Source: Alterluteimonas quercicellularis (GTDB lineage: Bacteria; Pseudomonadota; Gammaproteobacteria; Xanthomonadales; Xanthomonadaceae). From it: DNA of 58,163 nt. Shown here in pieces: positions 10,107 to 19,290 of the stretch. The stretch lies in the NCBI RefSeq assembly GCF_021191635.1, contig NZ_JAIWPR010000040.1:1-58163 (forward strand). The letters run 5' to 3'. The position numbers and the translations under genes are program-made. The notes under the pieces were generated by a model. That model did not search any database and was not told the DNA's origin. It worked only from the letters and a program-made list of their open reading frames with translations. Within the stretch, counting starts at the first letter, position 1. The number at the start of each line of letters is the position of its first letter.

Positions 10107-11186
10107 GTGCGCCTGCTGATGCTGCCCCGCTACGGTCCGCTCGGCGCCAGCAGCCGGCTGCGCATGTACCAGTACCTGCCCGCACTGCAGGCAGCCGGCA
10201 TGCGGGTCGACGTGGTGCCGCTGCTCGACGACGGCTACGTACGCGACCTGTACGCGGACCGGCGCGACGCCGGCGCCGTCGCCCGCGGCTACTGGCGGCG
10301 CCTGCGCGCGGTCCGCGGCCGCGAGGGCTACGACGCGATCTGGCTGGAGAAGGAAGCCTGGCCCTGGCTGCCGGACGGGCTCGAGCGGGCGCTGATGCCG
10401 GGCGGGCCGGCGCTGGCCGTCGACTACGACGATGCGGTGTTCCACCGCTACGACCGCCACCGCAGCGCGCTGGTGCGCCGCCTGCTCGGCCGCAAGCTGG
10501 ACCGGCTGATGCGCCGCGCCGACCTGGTGACCGCCGGCAACGACTACCTCGCCGCGCGCGCCCGCGACGCCGGCTGCCGGCGCGTGGAATGGCTGCCGAC
10601 GGTGGTCGACCTCGCGCGCTACCCGCCGCCCTCGCCGCCGGCCGCGCACGCCCCCGCGGTGGTGGGCTGGATCGGGTCGCCCTCCACCGCCGGCTACCTG
10701 CACGCGGTGTCGGCGGCGCTGGCGCCGCTGCAGGCCGAGGGCCTGGTCCGCTGCGTGGCGGTCGGCGCGCGCGCCGACCAGCTGGCCGGCACGCCCTTCG
10801 AGGCGCGGCCGTGGCGCGAGGACGCCGAGGTGGAGGCGCTGCGCGGCTTCGACATCGGCATCATGCCGCTGCCCGACGGCCCCTGGGAGCGCGGCAAGTG
10901 CGGCTACAAGCTGATCCAGTACATGGCCTGCGGCGTGCCGGTGGTGGCCTCGCCGGTCGGCGCCAACCTCGGCATCGTCGCCGCCGGCGAGCACGGCTGG
11001 TTCGCCGGGACGCCCGCGCAGTGGGCGCAGGCGGTGCGCTCGCTCGCCGCCGATCCGGACCTGCGCGCGCGCATGGGCGCGGCCGGACGCCGTCGCGTCG
11101 AGGCGGTGTACAGCCTGCAGGCGCAGGCGACGCGCGCGATCGGCATGCTGCGCGAACTGGGAGGGCCGCGCGCATGTGCGGACTGA
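10107..11186 (+). CDS. Glycosyltransferase (GT4/Glyco_trans_1_4-like)
   Basis: A 359-residue protein starting at GTG 10107 directly after the previous stop (TGAGGTG). The N terminus VRLLMLPRYGPLGASSRLRM is followed by YDAIWLEKEAWPWLP and ALAVDYDDAVFHRYDRH. The second half has VVGWIGSPSTAGYL, DIGIMPLPDGPWERGKCGYK and LIQYMACGVPVVASPVGANL, typical of a transferase group often found in exopolysaccharide loci. The acceptor and donor are unknown. Its last 13 nt overlap the start of the asparagine-synthetase-like gene. Confidence 0.83.
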   Translation: MRLLMLPRYGPLGASSRLRMYQYLPALQAAGMRVDVVPLLDDGYVRDLYADRRDAGAVARGYWRRLRAVRGREGYDAIWLEKEAWPWLPDGLERALMPGGPALAVDYDDAVFHRYDRHRSALVRRLLGRKLDRLMRRADLVTAGNDYLAARARDAGCRRVEWLPTVVDLARYPPPSPPAAHAPAVVGWIGSPSTAGYLHAVSAALAPLQAEGLVRCVAVGARADQLAGTPFEARPWREDAEVEALRGFDIGIMPLPDGPWERGKCGYKLIQYMACGVPVVASPVGANLGIVAAGEHGWFAGTPAQWAQAVRSLAADPDLRARMGAAGRRRVEAVYSLQAQATRAIGMLRELGGPRACAD

Positions 11187-13123
11187 CCGGCTTCTGGCGC
11201 CCGGGCGGGTTCGAGGGTCCCCGCGCGGAGGCGGACCTCGCCGCCATGACCGACGCCCTGCGCCACCGCGGGCCGGACGACCGCGGGCTCTGGCTCGATC
11301 CCGCCGCGGGCATCGCGCTCGGCCACCGGCGCCTGGCGATCGTCGACCTGTCGCCCGCCGGGCACCAGCCGATGCCGTCGGCGAGTGGGCGCCGCGTGCT
11401 GGCGTTCAACGGCGAGATCTACAACCACCTCGCGCTGCGCGACGCGCTCGCGCGCGAAGGCGCCGCGCCGGCCTGGCGCGGCCGCTCCGACACCGAGACC
11501 CTGCTGGCCTGCATCGAGGCCTGGGGGCTGGAGCGCGCGCTGCGCGAGGCCGCCGGCATGTTCGCCTTCGCGCTGTGGGACCGCGCCGCACGGCGCCTGT
11601 TCCTGGCCCGCGACCGCCTCGGCGAGAAGCCGCTGTACTACGGCTGGCACGGCGACACGCTGCTGTTCGGCTCGGAACTGAAGGCGCTGACCGCGCACCC
11701 GGGCTTTCGCCGCGAGGTCGACCGCGGCGCCGTGGCGCTGCTGCTGCGCCACCACTGCATCCCGGCGCCCCACTCGATCTGGCGCGGCATCGCCAAGCTG
11801 GCGCCGGGCGCCTGGATCGCGCCGTCGCCGGCCGAGCGAGACGCCGCGCCGCAGCCGTACTGGTCGCTGCGCGAGGTGGCCGAGGCCGGCCAGCACGCGC
11901 CGTTCGACGGCGGCCCCGAGGCCGCCAGCCGCGCGCTGGAGACGGTGCTCGGCGATGCGGTGGAGGCGCAGATGGCCGCCGACGTGCCGCTGGGCGCGCT
12001 GCTGTCGGGCGGCATCGATTCGTCGAGCATCGTCGCGCTGATGCAGCAGCGCGCGACGCGGCCGGTGCGCACCTTCAGCATCGGCTTCGACGCGCGCGAC
12101 CACGACGAGTCGGCGCACGCCGCGGCGGTGGCGCGGCATCTGCGCACCGAGCACACGGAGCTGCGCATGCGCGCCGCCGACGTGCTGGACTGGGTGCCGC
12201 GGATGCCGACGATCTACGACGAGCCGTTCGCCGACAGCTCGCAGCTGCCCACCGCCCTGGTGATGGCGCTGGCACGGCGCCACGTCACCGTCGCCCTGAG
12301 CGGCGACGGCGGCGACGAGCTGTTCGCCGGCTACAACCGGCATGCGCTGGCGCCGAGGCTGTGGCGCCTGCTCGGCCCGCTGCCCGCACCGCTGCGTCGC
12401 GCGCTGGGCGCCGGCCTGCTCGCCGTGCCCCCCGCGCGCTGGGATCGCCTGGCCGCGCCGCTGGCGCGTGCCGTCCATCAAGTGCATCCGGGCGACAAGC
12501 TGCACAAGCTGGGCCGCCGCCTGCGGCAGGCGTGCAGCGTGGACGATCTCTACGTCGCCCTGCGCACGGAATGGGAAGACGCGGCGGACGTCGCCGGCGC
12601 CGCACCTCCGCCGACGCTGCTGGAACGGCGCGAGGACTGGCCTCGCCTCGTCGATCCGGTCTCGCGGATGATGGCGCTCGACGCCCTGACCTACCTGCCG
12701 GACGACATCCTGGCGAAGGTGGACCGTTCCGCCATGGCCGCCTCGCTGGAGACCCGTGCGCCCTTCCTGGATCCCGCCGTGGTCGCCTTCGCCTGGCGCC
12801 TGCCGCCCCGCCTGCGTTTCGCCGGCGGCCAGGGCAAGGCCGTGCTGAGGCGGATGCTGCGGCGCCATGTGCCCGCGACACTGATCGATCGCCCGAAGAT
12901 GGGCTTCCGGGTTCCCCTGGACGCCTGGCTGCGAGGCGAACTGCGCGCGTGGGCCGCAGACCTGCTCGCGCCCGAGGCGCTGCGCGCGGCCGGGCTGATC
13001 GATCCGGCGCCCGTGGACGCGTTGTGGCGGCGGCACCTCTCCGGCGCATGCGATGCGGCCTCGCGGCTGTGGCCCGTGCTGATGCTGCAGGCCTGGTGCC
13101 GGCAGGAGCGGATCGGCCGATGA
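11174..13123 (+). CDS. asnB: Asparagine-synthetase-type glutamine amidotransferase of the polysaccharide locus
   Basis: A 649-residue two-domain enzyme. The N-terminal Ntn glutaminase domain begins MCGLTGFW, with the nucleophile Cys2 exposed by Met removal, and has RHRGPDDRG and AFNGEIYNH. The C-terminal synthetase domain carries the pyrophosphate loop LLSGGIDSSS (residues 276-285), LSGDGGDELFAGYNR and YLPDDILAKVDRSAMAASLE. It transfers glutamine-derived ammonia to an adenylated carboxylate. In polysaccharide loci such enzymes (P. aeruginosa WbpS is a precedent) convert uronic acids to uronamides, which fits the TviB/TviC pair upstream; genuine asparagine synthesis cannot be excluded. Start and stop overlap both neighbours. 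Confidence 0.88.
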   Translation: MCGLTGFWRPGGFEGPRAEADLAAMTDALRHRGPDDRGLWLDPAAGIALGHRRLAIVDLSPAGHQPMPSASGRRVLAFNGEIYNHLALRDALAREGAAPAWRGRSDTETLLACIEAWGLERALREAAGMFAFALWDRAARRLFLARDRLGEKPLYYGWHGDTLLFGSELKALTAHPGFRREVDRGAVALLLRHHCIPAPHSIWRGIAKLAPGAWIAPSPAERDAAPQPYWSLREVAEAGQHAPFDGGPEAASRALETVLGDAVEAQMAADVPLGALLSGGIDSSSIVALMQQRATRPVRTFSIGFDARDHDESAHAAAVARHLRTEHTELRMRAADVLDWVPRMPTIYDEPFADSSQLPTALVMALARRHVTVALSGDGGDELFAGYNRHALAPRLWRLLGPLPAPLRRALGAGLLAVPPARWDRLAAPLARAVHQVHPGDKLHKLGRRLRQACSVDDLYVALRTEWEDAADVAGAAPPPTLLERREDWPRLVDPVSRMMALDALTYLPDDILAKVDRSAMAASLETRAPFLDPAVVAFAWRLPPRLRFAGGQGKAVLRRMLRRHVPATLIDRPKMGFRVPLDAWLRGELRAWAADLLAPEALRAAGLIDPAPVDALWRRHLSGACDAASRLWPVLMLQAWCRQERIGR

Positions 13124-14160
13124 CCGTCTACTGGCTGATGTTCCTGGTCCCGGTCATGGCGCTGCTCGCCCCGGGGCGGCTGCCGCGGCGCCAGGCCTGG
13201 GTGGCGTGGTGGGCGGTGGGCCTGCTGTTCGCGCTGCTGATGGGGCTGCGCCACGAGGTCGGCGGCGACTGGTTCAACTACCTCGCGCACTTCCTGGACA
13301 GCGCCCAGCTCGGCTTCGCCGACGCCGCCGCCCGCTCCGATCCCGGCTACTACGTGCTCAACTGGCTGGTCGCGCGCCTGGGCGGCGGCATCTACGCGGT
13401 CAACCTGGCCTGCGCGGCGGTGACGATGTGGGGCACGGTGGCGTTCTGCCGCCGCCAGCCCTGGCCCTGGCTGGCGCTGGCGGCGGCGGTGCCGTACATG
13501 CTGATCGTGGTCGGCATGGGCTACACGCGGCAGGCGGTGGCGCTGGGCTTCGCCCTGCTGGCGCTGTCCGCGCTCGGCCAGGGGCGCACGCGCACGTTCG
13601 TGGCCTGGGTGCTGCTGGGCGCGCTGTTCCACAAGTCGGCCGTGCTGCTGCTGCCGATCGCCGCGCTGGCCGCCAGCCGCCACCGCCTGCTGACCGTGGC
13701 GCTGGTTGCGGCTTCCACCGTGATGGCCTACTGGCTGCTGCTCGCCGACAGCGCCCAGGCGCTGTGGACCAACTACGTCGAGGCGCAGTACGAGTCGCAG
13801 GGCGCCGCGACACGGGTCGCGATGAACGCGCTGCCGGCCGTCCTGCTGCTCCTGTTCCGCCGCCGGCTGGTGGAGGACCCGCAGGAACGCCGCCTGTGGT
13901 GGTGGATGGCGGTGTTCGCGCTGGCCTGCGTGCCGCTGGTCGGCCTGGCCTCGACCGCGGTGGACCGCATCGCGCTGTACCTGATCCCGCTGCAGCTGTT
14001 CGTGTCCGCGCGGGTGCCGCGGCTGGCGCGCAGCGCCCGCGTGCGCACGCTGCTGGCGCTGTGCGTGCTGGCCTACTACGCCGTGGTGCAGTTCGTCTGG
14101 CTGCACTTCGCCACCCATGCCGAGTACTGGGTGCCCTACCGCTTCGGGCCGCTGGCGTGA
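13120..14160 (+). CDS. EpsG-family polysaccharide polymerase
   Basis: A 346-residue polytopic membrane protein, about 9-10 helices, with the EpsG/Wzy-like arrangement: an N-terminal helix pair, then MGLRHEVGGDWFNYLAHF (the R-x4-GxDxxxY-like loop), DPGYYVLNWLVARLGGGIYA, GMGYTRQAVALGFALLAL and LLGALFHKSAVLLLP. The last two match the conserved R-Q and F-H-K/S motifs of EpsG proteins. It should polymerise lipid-linked repeat units on the periplasmic side. It overlaps the amidotransferase stop by 4 nt. With the Wzy_C protein at 1729 it gives the locus two polymerase/ligase-type proteins. Confidence 0.82.
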   Translation: MTVYWLMFLVPVMALLAPGRLPRRQAWVAWWAVGLLFALLMGLRHEVGGDWFNYLAHFLDSAQLGFADAAARSDPGYYVLNWLVARLGGGIYAVNLACAAVTMWGTVAFCRRQPWPWLALAAAVPYMLIVVGMGYTRQAVALGFALLALSALGQGRTRTFVAWVLLGALFHKSAVLLLPIAALAASRHRLLTVALVAASTVMAYWLLLADSAQALWTNYVEAQYESQGAATRVAMNALPAVLLLLFRRRLVEDPQERRLWWWMAVFALACVPLVGLASTAVDRIALYLIPLQLFVSARVPRLARSARVRTLLALCVLAYYAVVQFVWLHFATHAEYWVPYRFGPLA

Positions 14161-14183
14161 GCGCGGGAGCGGGCGCGCCGGCC

Positions 14184-15362
14184 ATGAAGATCGTGCTGTT
14201 CGCCAACACCGACTGGTACCTGCACAACTTCCGCCGCCCGCTGGCGCTGGCGCTGCGCGAGGCCGGCCACGAGGTGCTGCTGCTCTCGCCCGAAGGGCCC
14301 TACGGCGAGCGGCTGCGCGCGGCGGGCCTGCGCTGGCAGCCGCTGCCGATGGACCGGCGCAGCCTGCGGCCCGGCCGCGAGGCCGCGCTGCTGCGCCACC
14401 TGGTCGCGCTGTTCCGGCGCGAGCGGCCGGCGCTGGTGCATTCCTTCACCATCAAGTGCGCGGTGTACGGCGCGCTGGCCGCGCGCATCGCGGGGGTGCC
14501 GGCGCGGGTCAACGCGGTGGCCGGCATGGGCTACGTGTTCACCAGCCGCGACCTGCGCGCGCGCCTGCTGCGGCCGCCGGTGCGCGCGGCGCTGCGTGCG
14601 GCGCTGGCCGGCGAGCGCGCGCGCCTGGTGCTGCAGAACCCGGACGACGTGGCGCTGTTCCGCGCCGCCGGCCTGGCGGATCCGGCGCGCATCCGCCTGA
14701 TCCCCGGTTCCGGCGTGGACTGCCGGCGCTTCGTACCGCCCGCGGAGGAAACGGCGCACATGCCGGGGCGTCCGCTGCGGGTGCTGCTGGCCGCGCGCCT
14801 GCTGTGGGACAAGGGCCTGGCCGAGTACGCGGAGGCCGCGCGCAGGCTGCGCGCCGAGGGCCGCGCGATCGAGTGCCTGCTGGCCGGCGATCCCGACCCC
14901 GGCAACCCGGCCGCGGTGCCGGCGGAGACGGTGCGGGCGTGGGCGGACGCGGGCACGCTCGCCTGGCTGGGCCACGTCGAGGACATGCCCGCGCTGCTGG
15001 CCTCGGTGGACGTGGTGGCGCTGCCGAGCTACCGCGAGGGCTTGCCCAAGAGCCTGATCGAGGCCGCCGCCTGCGCCCGCGCGCTGGTGACGACCGACGC
15101 GCCGGGCTGCCGCGAGGTGGTCGAGGACGGCGTCGACGGCCTGCGCGTGCCGGTGCGCGACGCCGCCGCGCTGGCGCGCGCGATCGCGCGCCTGCACGAC
15201 GACCCGGCGCTGGCCCGCCGCCTCGGCGCCGCGGCGCGGGCGAAGGCGCTGGCGCGGTTCGACGAGCGCATCGTGGTCGCCCGCACGCTGTCGGTGTACC
15301 GCGAGCTGCTGCCGGGCTTCGACGCCGGACCGGCCGGCGGCCCGGCGGCGGCGCCGCCGTGA
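14184..15362 (+). CDS. GT4-family glycosyltransferase, PglA/WbpU-like
   Basis: A 392-residue GT-B enzyme beginning IVLFANTDWYLHNFRRPLAL, the opening shared with transferases that add the second sugar to undecaprenyl-diphosphate-HexNAc (PglA type). Other landmarks are VHSFTIKCAVYGALAARIAG, NAVAGMGYVFTS, LAARLLWDKGLAEYAEA, WLGHVEDMPALLASVDVVAL and the E-x7-E region PSYREGLPKSLIEAAACARA. The start at ATG 14184 lies 23 nt after the polymerase stop. The resemblance to PglA-type enzymes and the WecA-type initiator two genes downstream suggest that it acts early in repeat-unit assembly. Confidence 0.85.
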   Translation: MKIVLFANTDWYLHNFRRPLALALREAGHEVLLLSPEGPYGERLRAAGLRWQPLPMDRRSLRPGREAALLRHLVALFRRERPALVHSFTIKCAVYGALAARIAGVPARVNAVAGMGYVFTSRDLRARLLRPPVRAALRAALAGERARLVLQNPDDVALFRAAGLADPARIRLIPGSGVDCRRFVPPAEETAHMPGRPLRVLLAARLLWDKGLAEYAEAARRLRAEGRAIECLLAGDPDPGNPAAVPAETVRAWADAGTLAWLGHVEDMPALLASVDVVALPSYREGLPKSLIEAAACARALVTTDAPGCREVVEDGVDGLRVPVRDAAALARAIARLHDDPALARRLGAAARAKALARFDERIVVARTLSVYRELLPGFDAGPAGGPAAAPP

Positions 15363-15838
15363 ACCCGGTCGACATCGTCCTCGGCGCGCTCGCGCTCGCC
15401 GCCGGCGTGACGCTGGCCTGGCGCGGCACGCCGCTGTTCCGCGCCGTGCTGTTCCTGGCCGCGCTGGCGATGGCCGCGCTGCTGTTCCTGCCCGGCCCGC
15501 AGCTGGTGCACCTGGCCGGCCGCGACACGGTGACGGTGCTGGAGCGCTGGGCGCGCGCCACGCCCTGGGGCGTGCCGGAATGGGCGCACTTCGCCGGCTT
15601 CCTGGGCCTGGGCCTGCTGCTGTGGCTGGGCCGCGCCGACCTGCGCGGCGGGCGCGGACTCGCGCTGCTAGCGCTGCTGTGCGCGGGCGCCGAACTCGCG
15701 CAGGGCCTCACCCCCGGGCGCGAGCCGCGGCTGGACGACATCGGGCTCAACCTGGTCGGCGCCGCGGCGGGCGTTGCGCTGGCGATCGGCCTGCGCGCGC
15801 TGTGCGCCGGCGCACGCGGTCGCCGACGCCGCGGCTGA
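15359..15838 (+). CDS. VanZ-like family membrane protein
   Basis: A 159-residue protein starting at GTG 15359, which overlaps the previous stop (GTGA). It has four hydrophobic segments, and the VanZ-like signature appears as PEWAHFAGFLGLGLLLWLG and then ELAQGLTPGREPRLDDIGLNLVGAAAGV, with the conserved D-D-N residues. VanZ-like proteins are frequent in polysaccharide loci and their activity there is not established. The C terminus is a basic tail. Glycopeptide resistance is not implied. Confidence 0.8.
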   Translation: MNPVDIVLGALALAAGVTLAWRGTPLFRAVLFLAALAMAALLFLPGPQLVHLAGRDTVTVLERWARATPWGVPEWAHFAGFLGLGLLLWLGRADLRGGRGLALLALLCAGAELAQGLTPGREPRLDDIGLNLVGAAAGVALAIGLRALCAGARGRRRRG

Positions 15839-15976
15839 ACCGCTCAGAGACGGCGCGCATGCCGCTTCCGGAACTGCTGCCCCGTTCCTCGACCGCGCCG
15901 CCTGCGAGCGCTCACAATCGGGGGCTGCGCCACCCTCTCTTTCAATAGCCGGGCCGGAACCCGCCAGGAGTCGCCC

Positions 15977-17110
15977 GTGTGGTTGCTCGAGATCCTGAGT
16001 CGGCTCAGCTGGACCGCCGCATTCGCCGCGCTGGCCGTGACCTGGTTCGCGCTGTGGCTGCTGCAGCCGGTGGCGCGGCGCCTCGACCTGATCGACCACC
16101 CGCGCGGGCGCCGCGACCACGCGGCGCCGACGCCGATGACCGGCGGCATCGCGATGGGCCTGGGCGTGATCCTGGCCGCGCTGGTGTTCGCGCCCGAGGT
16201 GGGCGACGGCTTCGCCGGCTTCCTGGCCGCGAGCGCGCTGCTGCTGGGCATCGGCCTGCTCGACGACCTGCACGACATCCCCTGGTACTGGCGCATCGCC
16301 GGCCAGACCGTGGCGACGCTGGTCATGGTCTACGTGGGCGGGGTGCGGGTGGAGCAGCTCGGCCCGGTGTTCGGGCTGGGGCCGATGTCGCTGGGCGCGC
16401 TGTCGGTGCCGTTCACCGTGTTCGCCACCATCGGCCTGATCAACGCGATCAACATGGTCGACGGCATCGACGGCCTGGCCGGCTCGCTGGTGTGGTGCGC
16501 GCTGCTGATGCTGGCCGCGGCCGCGCTGTACGCCGGCGACCCGCTGATCGCCGAGCGCATGATGATCCTGATGGGGGCGGTGACCGCCTTCCTCGCCTTC
16601 AACCTGCGCCTGCCCTGGCGCGACCGCGCGGTGCTGTTCATGGGCAACGCCGGCAGCGCCTTCCTCGGCCTGGTGATCGCCTGGTTCTCGTTCCGGCTCA
16701 CCCAGAACCCGAGCCACCCGGTGAGCCCGGTGCTGGCGCTGTGGCTGGTGCCGATCCCGGTGATGGACACGCTGGTGGTGACCGCGCGCCGCATGCGCGG
16801 CGGCCGCTCGCCGTTCCACGCCGGCCGCGACCACATCCATCACCTGATGCTCGACGCCGGCTTCCGGCCGATGCAGGTGGTGACGCTGCTGGCCGGCTTC
16901 AGCCTCGGCTGCGGCCTGCTGGCCGGACTGGCGCTGCGCGCCGACATCCCGCACCCGGTGCTGCTGCTGGCGTTCGTCGCCCTGTGCGCGGCCTGGTACG
17001 CGCTGACCGCGCGCCGCAAGCGCGCGCTGGCGGTGCTGCGGCGGCTGCGGCACCCGCTGCACGGCGCCGAGTCGCCTCCCGGCGCCCCCGGGCGCCGGGG
17101 CGCCCCCTGA
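15977..17110 (+). CDS. wecA: Undecaprenyl-phosphate GlcNAc/HexNAc-1-phosphate transferase, WecA type
   Basis: A 377-residue polyprenyl-phosphate sugar-1-phosphate transferase with about 11 helices. Diagnostic motifs in order are TPMTGGIAMGLG, the Mg-binding LLDDLHDIPW, NAINMVDGIDGLAG, FMGNAGSAFLG, and the cytosolic loop HAGRDHIHHLM whose HIHH is typical of WecA/TagO-type enzymes. It starts repeat-unit synthesis by loading GlcNAc-1-P (or a related HexNAc) onto undecaprenyl phosphate. The GTG at 15977 follows CAGGAG at 15965-15970. It is separated from the VanZ gene by 138 bp with no clear promoter, so it may be read through or have a start of its own. Confidence 0.9.
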   Translation: MWLLEILSRLSWTAAFAALAVTWFALWLLQPVARRLDLIDHPRGRRDHAAPTPMTGGIAMGLGVILAALVFAPEVGDGFAGFLAASALLLGIGLLDDLHDIPWYWRIAGQTVATLVMVYVGGVRVEQLGPVFGLGPMSLGALSVPFTVFATIGLINAINMVDGIDGLAGSLVWCALLMLAAAALYAGDPLIAERMMILMGAVTAFLAFNLRLPWRDRAVLFMGNAGSAFLGLVIAWFSFRLTQNPSHPVSPVLALWLVPIPVMDTLVVTARRMRGGRSPFHAGRDHIHHLMLDAGFRPMQVVTLLAGFSLGCGLLAGLALRADIPHPVLLLAFVALCAAWYALTARRKRALAVLRRLRHPLHGAESPPGAPGRRGAP

Positions 17111-17113
17111 GCC

Positions 17114-17662
17114 TCAGCCCGGCGCGGGCGCGGCGGCCAGGTACTCGTCCTTCAGCCGCACGTAGTGCGCGGCGCTGTAGTACAGGCCCTCGATCTGTGC
17201 GTCCGTGAGCATGCGCACCTTGCGCGCCGGGTTGCCCACCCACAGCTCGCCTTCGCCCACCACCTTGCCCGGCGGCACCAGCGCGCCGGCGCCGATCATC
17301 GCGCGGGCGCCGATGCGCGCACCGTCGAGCACGATCGCGCCCATGCCGATCAGCGCCGCGTCGCCGACCGTGCACGCGTGCAGGATCGCCTTGTGGCCGA
17401 TGGTGACGTCCTCGCCGACCACGGTGGCGAAGCCGCCGAGCTTCGCGTGCGGGCCGTCGTGGCTGACGTGGATCACGGTGCCGTCCTGCACGCTGGTGCG
17501 AGCGCCGATGCGCACGAAGTTGACGTCGCCGCGCACGACCACGCCCGGCCACACCGAGACGTCGTCGCCGAGGGCCACGTCGCCGATGACGGTGGCGGCG
17601 GGATCGATGTAGACGCGCGCGCCCAGCTCGGGCAAGCGGTCGCGGTAGGGGCGCAGGGGCAT
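17114..17662 (-). CDS. Gamma-carbonic anhydrase family protein (YrdA/PaaY-like)
   Basis: A 182-residue left-handed beta-helix protein built of hexapeptide repeats: IDPAATVIGDVALGDDVSVW, VVRGDVNFVRIG. The metal-binding histidines appear in VIHVSHDG and TIGHKAILHACTVG, matching the three-His site of gamma-carbonic anhydrases. Length equals the YrdA family. Activity as a CO2 hydratase is often weak or unproven in this group. It is convergent with the WecA-type gene (3 nt between stops) and divergent from the aldehyde dehydrogenase gene (58 bp). Confidence 0.9.
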   Translation of the reverse strand: MPLRPYRDRLPELGARVYIDPAATVIGDVALGDDVSVWPGVVVRGDVNFVRIGARTSVQDGTVIHVSHDGPHAKLGGFATVVGEDVTIGHKAILHACTVGDAALIGMGAIVLDGARIGARAMIGAGALVPPGKVVGEGELWVGNPARKVRMLTDAQIEGLYYSAAHYVRLKDEYLAAAPAPG

Positions 17663-17708
17663 CGCGGCACGCGGTTCGACGGACGGGCCCGCAGCTTAGC
17701 GCGCCGGC

Positions 17709-17714
17709 TACACT
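17709..17714 (+). promoter_or_regulatory. Putative -10 element (TACACT) of a leaderless aldehyde dehydrogenase transcript
   Basis: TACACT ends 6 nt before the ATG at 17721, so transcription would start at or next to the start codon and leave no room for a ribosome-binding site. No convincing -35 is visible. The arrangement resembles that at rsmG (45103). Confidence 0.4.
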
Positions 17715-17720
17715 GGCCGC

Positions 17721-19130
17721 ATGGACACGACGCCCGCACCCGCCGCGTCGCCCGCCGACGCGCTGCCGGCGACGCTGGCGCGCCTACGCGAGGCCTGGCG
17801 CGCGCGCAAGCCCGGCCTCGACCAGCGCGAGGACGACCTGCGGCGCCTGCGCGAGGCGCTGGCGCCGCGGCTGGACGAGATGGCGGCCGCGATCGCCGCC
17901 GACTTCGGCCACCGCTCCGTGCACGAATCGCTGCTGGCCGACGGCATGACCGCGCTGGGCGAGCTCGACCACGCGCGGCGGCGCCTGCGCCGCTGGGCGG
18001 CGCCGCAGCCGGTCTTCCCCGGCTGGCGGCTGTGGCCCGCGCGCGCCGAGCTGCGCCGCGAGCCGCTGGGCGTGGTCGGGGTGATCTCGCCCTGGAACTA
18101 CCCGGTCACGCTGGCGCTCGGCCCGCTCGCCGCCGCCATCGCCGCCGGCAACCACGCCTTCCTCAAGCCCTCCGAGCACACCCCGCGCACCTCGGCCTTC
18201 CTCGCCGACCTGGTCGCGCAGGTGTTCCCGCCCGAGCGCGTGGCGGTGGCCCTGGGCGGTACCGAGGTCGCGCGCGCATTCTCCGCGCTGCCCTTCGACC
18301 ACCTGGTGTTCACCGGCTCCACCCGCGTCGGCCGCGAGGTCATGCGCGCCGCGGCCGAGCACCTCACGCCGGTGACGCTGGAACTGGGCGGCAAGTCGCC
18401 GGCCATCGTCGCGCCGGACTACCCGCTCGCGCGGGCGGCGCGGCGGCTGGCCACCGGCAAGTGGTTCAACGCCGGGCAGACCTGCATCGCGCCCGACTAC
18501 GTGCTCGTCGACGCCGCGCGCCGCGACGCGCTGGTCGACGCGCTACGCGCCGAGGTCGGACGCCGCTACCGGCACGACGCCGGCGCCGACTACACCCGCA
18601 TCGTCAACGAGCGCGAGGCCTCGCGCCTGCGCGGCTGGATCGAGGAGGCGCGCCCGCGCAGCGCCGGCGTGGTGACGCTGGCCGCGCTGGACGGCGAGCG
18701 CGTGCTGCCGCCGACCGTGGTGCTCGACCCGCACGACGACACCGCGCTGATGCGCGAGGAGATCTTCGGGCCGGTGCTGCCGGTGAAGGGCTACCGCTCG
18801 ATCGAGGAAGCGATCGCCTTCGTCGCCGCGCGGCCGCGCCCGCTGGCGCTGTATCCCTTCAGCGGGGACCGCGCGACGGTGGAGCGCATCCTGTCCGCGG
18901 TGCTCGCCGGCGGCGTCACCGTCAACGACACCCTGCTGCACTTCGCCGCCAGCGCGCTGCCGTTCGGCGGCGTCGGCGCCAGCGGCATGGGCCAGCTCCA
19001 CGGCCGCGCCGGCTTCGACGCGCTGAGCAGGCCGCTGCCGGTGCTGTGGCAGCGGCGCTGGGCCGCCACCGACCTGCTGAAGCCGCCTTACAGGCGCCTG
19101 GACCGGCTGATCCGGCGGCTGGTGCGCTAG
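17721..19130 (+). CDS. Coniferyl-aldehyde-dehydrogenase-type NAD(P)+ aldehyde dehydrogenase
   Basis: A 469-residue class 3-like aldehyde dehydrogenase. It has the cofactor region GVVGVISPWNYPVTLALGPL, the Rossmann motif FTGSTRVGREVM, the catalytic glutamate in LELGGKSPAIV, the catalytic cysteine in FNAGQTCIAPDYVLV, and EEIFGPVLPVKGY. The short length and the start with REAW and RKPGLDQREDDLRRL fit the coniferyl aldehyde/fatty aldehyde dehydrogenase group, which oxidises hydrophobic aromatic or aliphatic aldehydes to acids. Substrate not determined. The C terminus RRLDRLIRRLVR is a basic amphipathic tail that could touch membranes. Confidence 0.88.
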   Translation: MDTTPAPAASPADALPATLARLREAWRARKPGLDQREDDLRRLREALAPRLDEMAAAIAADFGHRSVHESLLADGMTALGELDHARRRLRRWAAPQPVFPGWRLWPARAELRREPLGVVGVISPWNYPVTLALGPLAAAIAAGNHAFLKPSEHTPRTSAFLADLVAQVFPPERVAVALGGTEVARAFSALPFDHLVFTGSTRVGREVMRAAAEHLTPVTLELGGKSPAIVAPDYPLARAARRLATGKWFNAGQTCIAPDYVLVDAARRDALVDALRAEVGRRYRHDAGADYTRIVNEREASRLRGWIEEARPRSAGVVTLAALDGERVLPPTVVLDPHDDTALMREEIFGPVLPVKGYRSIEEAIAFVAARPRPLALYPFSGDRATVERILSAVLAGGVTVNDTLLHFAASALPFGGVGASGMGQLHGRAGFDALSRPLPVLWQRRWAATDLLKPPYRRLDRLIRRLVR

Positions 19131-19290
19131 GCACCGTGCGCGAGCGGCCATGCCGCCGTCGGCCCGGTGCGGCCGGCGCGGCCACGGAATGACTTCCGGC
19201 ATGCCGTGGGCATGACCATCGGCCTTGAAGCGCGATGCCGCGGCGGGAAGCATGACGGCCGCGGCCCGACGCCGCTGCAGGAGGACCGCC

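Noticed and set aside
15359..15838. VanZ-like protein as a teicoplanin-resistance gene
   Set aside because: It lies inside a polysaccharide operon with no other van genes; the VanZ-like domain is common in such loci.
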